Positions 62,851 through 64,000 of a stretch of DNA of 64,000 nucleotides are shown here, piece by piece. Origin of the DNA: Chryseobacterium gwangjuense (GTDB lineage Bacteria > Bacteroidota > Bacteroidia > Flavobacteriales > Weeksellaceae); NCBI RefSeq assembly GCF_021311115.1, contig NZ_JAJTNP010000007.1, positions 124,001-188,000 of the forward strand. Direction: 5' to 3'. A program made the position numbers and the translations under genes. Every line of letters begins with the position of its first letter. Position 1 is the stretch's first letter. The notes under the pieces are model-generated. The model ran no database searches and was not told the DNA's origin. It was given only the letters and a program-made list of their open reading frames with translations.

Positions 62851-64000
62851 TTAACCTTTTGCTTTAGCGATGATATCGTCAGCAACGTTTTGAGGAGTAG
62901 CTTGGTACTTCTCTAATTCCATAGAAGAAGTAGCTCTTCCTGATGAAAGTGTTCTTAGAGTTGTTACATATCCAAACATTTCAGAAAGTGGAACAGAACC
63001 TTTGATTACAACAGCACCGTTTTTCTCTTCCTGACCACTGATAGTACCTCTTCTCTTGTTAAGGTCACCAATGATGTTACCCATATATTCTTCCGGAGTT
63101 ACAACTTCCAGTTTCATAATAGGCTCCATAATTACTGGCTTAGCAGCACGTCCCGCTTCTTTAAATCCTAATTTAGCAGCCATTTCAAAAGAAAGAGCAT
63201 CAGAATCCACTGCGTGGAAAGATCCATCTTTAAGAGTAACTTTAATACCTTCAACTTCGAAACCAGCCAAAGGACCGTTCTTCATTGCAGCTTTAAATCC
63301 TTTTTCAATTGCAGGAACAAATTCTCTAGGAACGTTACCACCTTTGATCTCATTGATGAATTCTAAACCAACTTTACCTTCGTCTGCAGGTCCTAGTTCA
63401 AATACAATGTCAGCAAATTTACCTTTACCACCAGATTGTTTTTTGTAAACTTCTCTGTGTTGAGCAACTTTTGTTAAGTTTTCTTTGTACTCTACCTGAG
63501 GTTGTCCTTGGTTTACTTCAACCTTGAATTCTCTCTTCATACGGTCTACAATGATATCTAAGTGAAGCTCACCCATACCAGAGATGATCGTTTGTCCAGA
63601 AGCCTCGTCAGTTCTTACAGTAAACGTTGGATCTTCTTCAGCCAATTTAGCTAAAGCGTTACCCATTTTATCCTGGTCAGCTTTAGTTTTAGGCTCAACA
63701 GCGATACCAATTACCGGATCAGGGAAAACCATCGATTCTAGAACGATTGGGTTTTTCTCGTCACACATAGTATCACCAGTTTTGATAGACTTGAATCCTA
63801 CCGCTGCACCAATATCACCAGCTTCAATATATTCTACTGGGTTTTGCTTGTTAGCGTGCATCTGATAGATTCTAGAGATTCTTTCTTTATCTCCTGAACG
63901 AGTGTTCAAGATATAAGAACCAGCATCTAGTCTTCCTGAGTATGCTCTGAAGAATGCTAATCTTCCCACGAACGGGTCAGTAGCAATCTTAAATGCTAGA
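62851..64000 (-). CDS. fusA: Elongation factor G, 3' part (runs off the window)
   Basis: About 382 residues of the C-terminal half; the gene continues past base 64000 and its start is outside. Domains II to V are seen: [20 protein letters not shown] at the window edge, [38 protein letters not shown] (domain III), and the C-terminal [19 protein letters not shown] and [19 protein letters not shown]. The GTPase domain is not in the window. EF-G drives translocation on the ribosome. Upstream of rpsJ by 16 bp, the usual str-operon order. Confidence 0.97.
   Translation of the reverse strand, partial: LAFKIATDPFVGRLAFFRAYSGRLDAGSYILNTRSGDKERISRIYQMHANKQNPVEYIEAGDIGAAVGFKSIKTGDTMCDEKNPIVLESMVFPDPVIGIAVEPKTKADQDKMGNALAKLAEEDPTFTVRTDEASGQTIISGMGELHLDIIVDRMKREFKVEVNQGQPQVEYKENLTKVAQHREVYKKQSGGKGKFADIVFELGPADEGKVGLEFINEIKGGNVPREFVPAIEKGFKAAMKNGPLAGFEVEGIKVTLKDGSFHAVDSDALSFEMAAKLGFKEAGRAAKPVIMEPIMKLEVVTPEEYMGNIIGDLNKRRGTISGQEEKNGAVVIKGSVPLSEMFGYVTTLRTLSSGRATSSMELEKYQATPQNVADDIIAKAKG

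Noticed and set aside
63056..63448. Long open frame antisense to fusA
   Set aside because: A shadow of the highly conserved EF-G sequence; no own promoter or recognisable product.

Overview
The window is AT-rich and looks like a chromosomal segment of a Flavobacteriia member of the Bacteroidota, most likely Chryseobacterium or a close relative. This rests on recognisable families (GLPGLI protein, OmpA with thrombospondin type-3 repeats, outer-membrane beta-barrel receptor, CtlX, DUF4178/DUF350, DUF3817), on Bacteroidota-type promoters (TTTG or TTG, about 19-23 nt, then TAnnTTTG), and on the near absence of Shine-Dalgarno sequences. The genus is an inference. I saw no rRNA, tRNA, CRISPR array, prophage or transposase.

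Layout. 0.1-8.2 kb: a MoxR/DUF58 envelope operon on the minus strand (SpoIIM-like, membrane protein, DUF4129, DUF4350, MoxR ATPase, DUF58) with a divergent RDD gene; a small four-helix-bundle gene sits between moxR and DUF58 inside its own inverted repeats. 8.2-20.7 kb: housekeeping and envelope genes (GNAT, glycosyltransferase, LpxH-like phosphoesterase, YebC, OmpA, SmpB, ABC-F, M48 protease, RecJ, NadD, DUF3817, lipoprotein). 20.7-27 kb: beta-barrel receptor, esterase-like lipoprotein, GH43-like glycosidase. 26-34.4 kb: a minus-strand cluster joining two guanidino-group enzymes, S-adenosylmethionine decarboxylase, DUF4178, DUF350, a membrane-fused spermidine synthase, an FAD amine-oxidase-like protein and a polytopic membrane protein. 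34.6-37.4 kb: citrate synthase and enolase. 37.5-42.3 kb: a two-component system separated by unknown genes, plus three small unknown genes. 42.9-56.9 kb: the S10-spc-alpha ribosomal protein run from rplC to rplQ. 57.2-62.4 kb: four unrelated genes that separate rplC from rpsJ. 62.5-64 kb: rpsJ and the 3' part of fusA.

How the genes fit together. The ribosomal run encodes most large- and small-subunit proteins plus SecY, IF-1 and RNA polymerase alpha, driven by a consensus promoter ahead of rplC. The 26-34 kb cluster is the most interesting part: arginine- or citrulline-type chemistry could feed ornithine, decarboxylated SAM supplies aminopropyl groups, and a membrane-anchored aminopropyltransferase lies beside DUF350, DUF4178 and an amine-oxidase-like enzyme. 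This suggests a membrane-associated polyamine system, possibly linked to envelope stress; that role is inference.

Where an internal ATG (or, for speD, a downstream TTG) fits a signal peptide or family length better than the longest reading frame, the shorter form is listed and the reason given.
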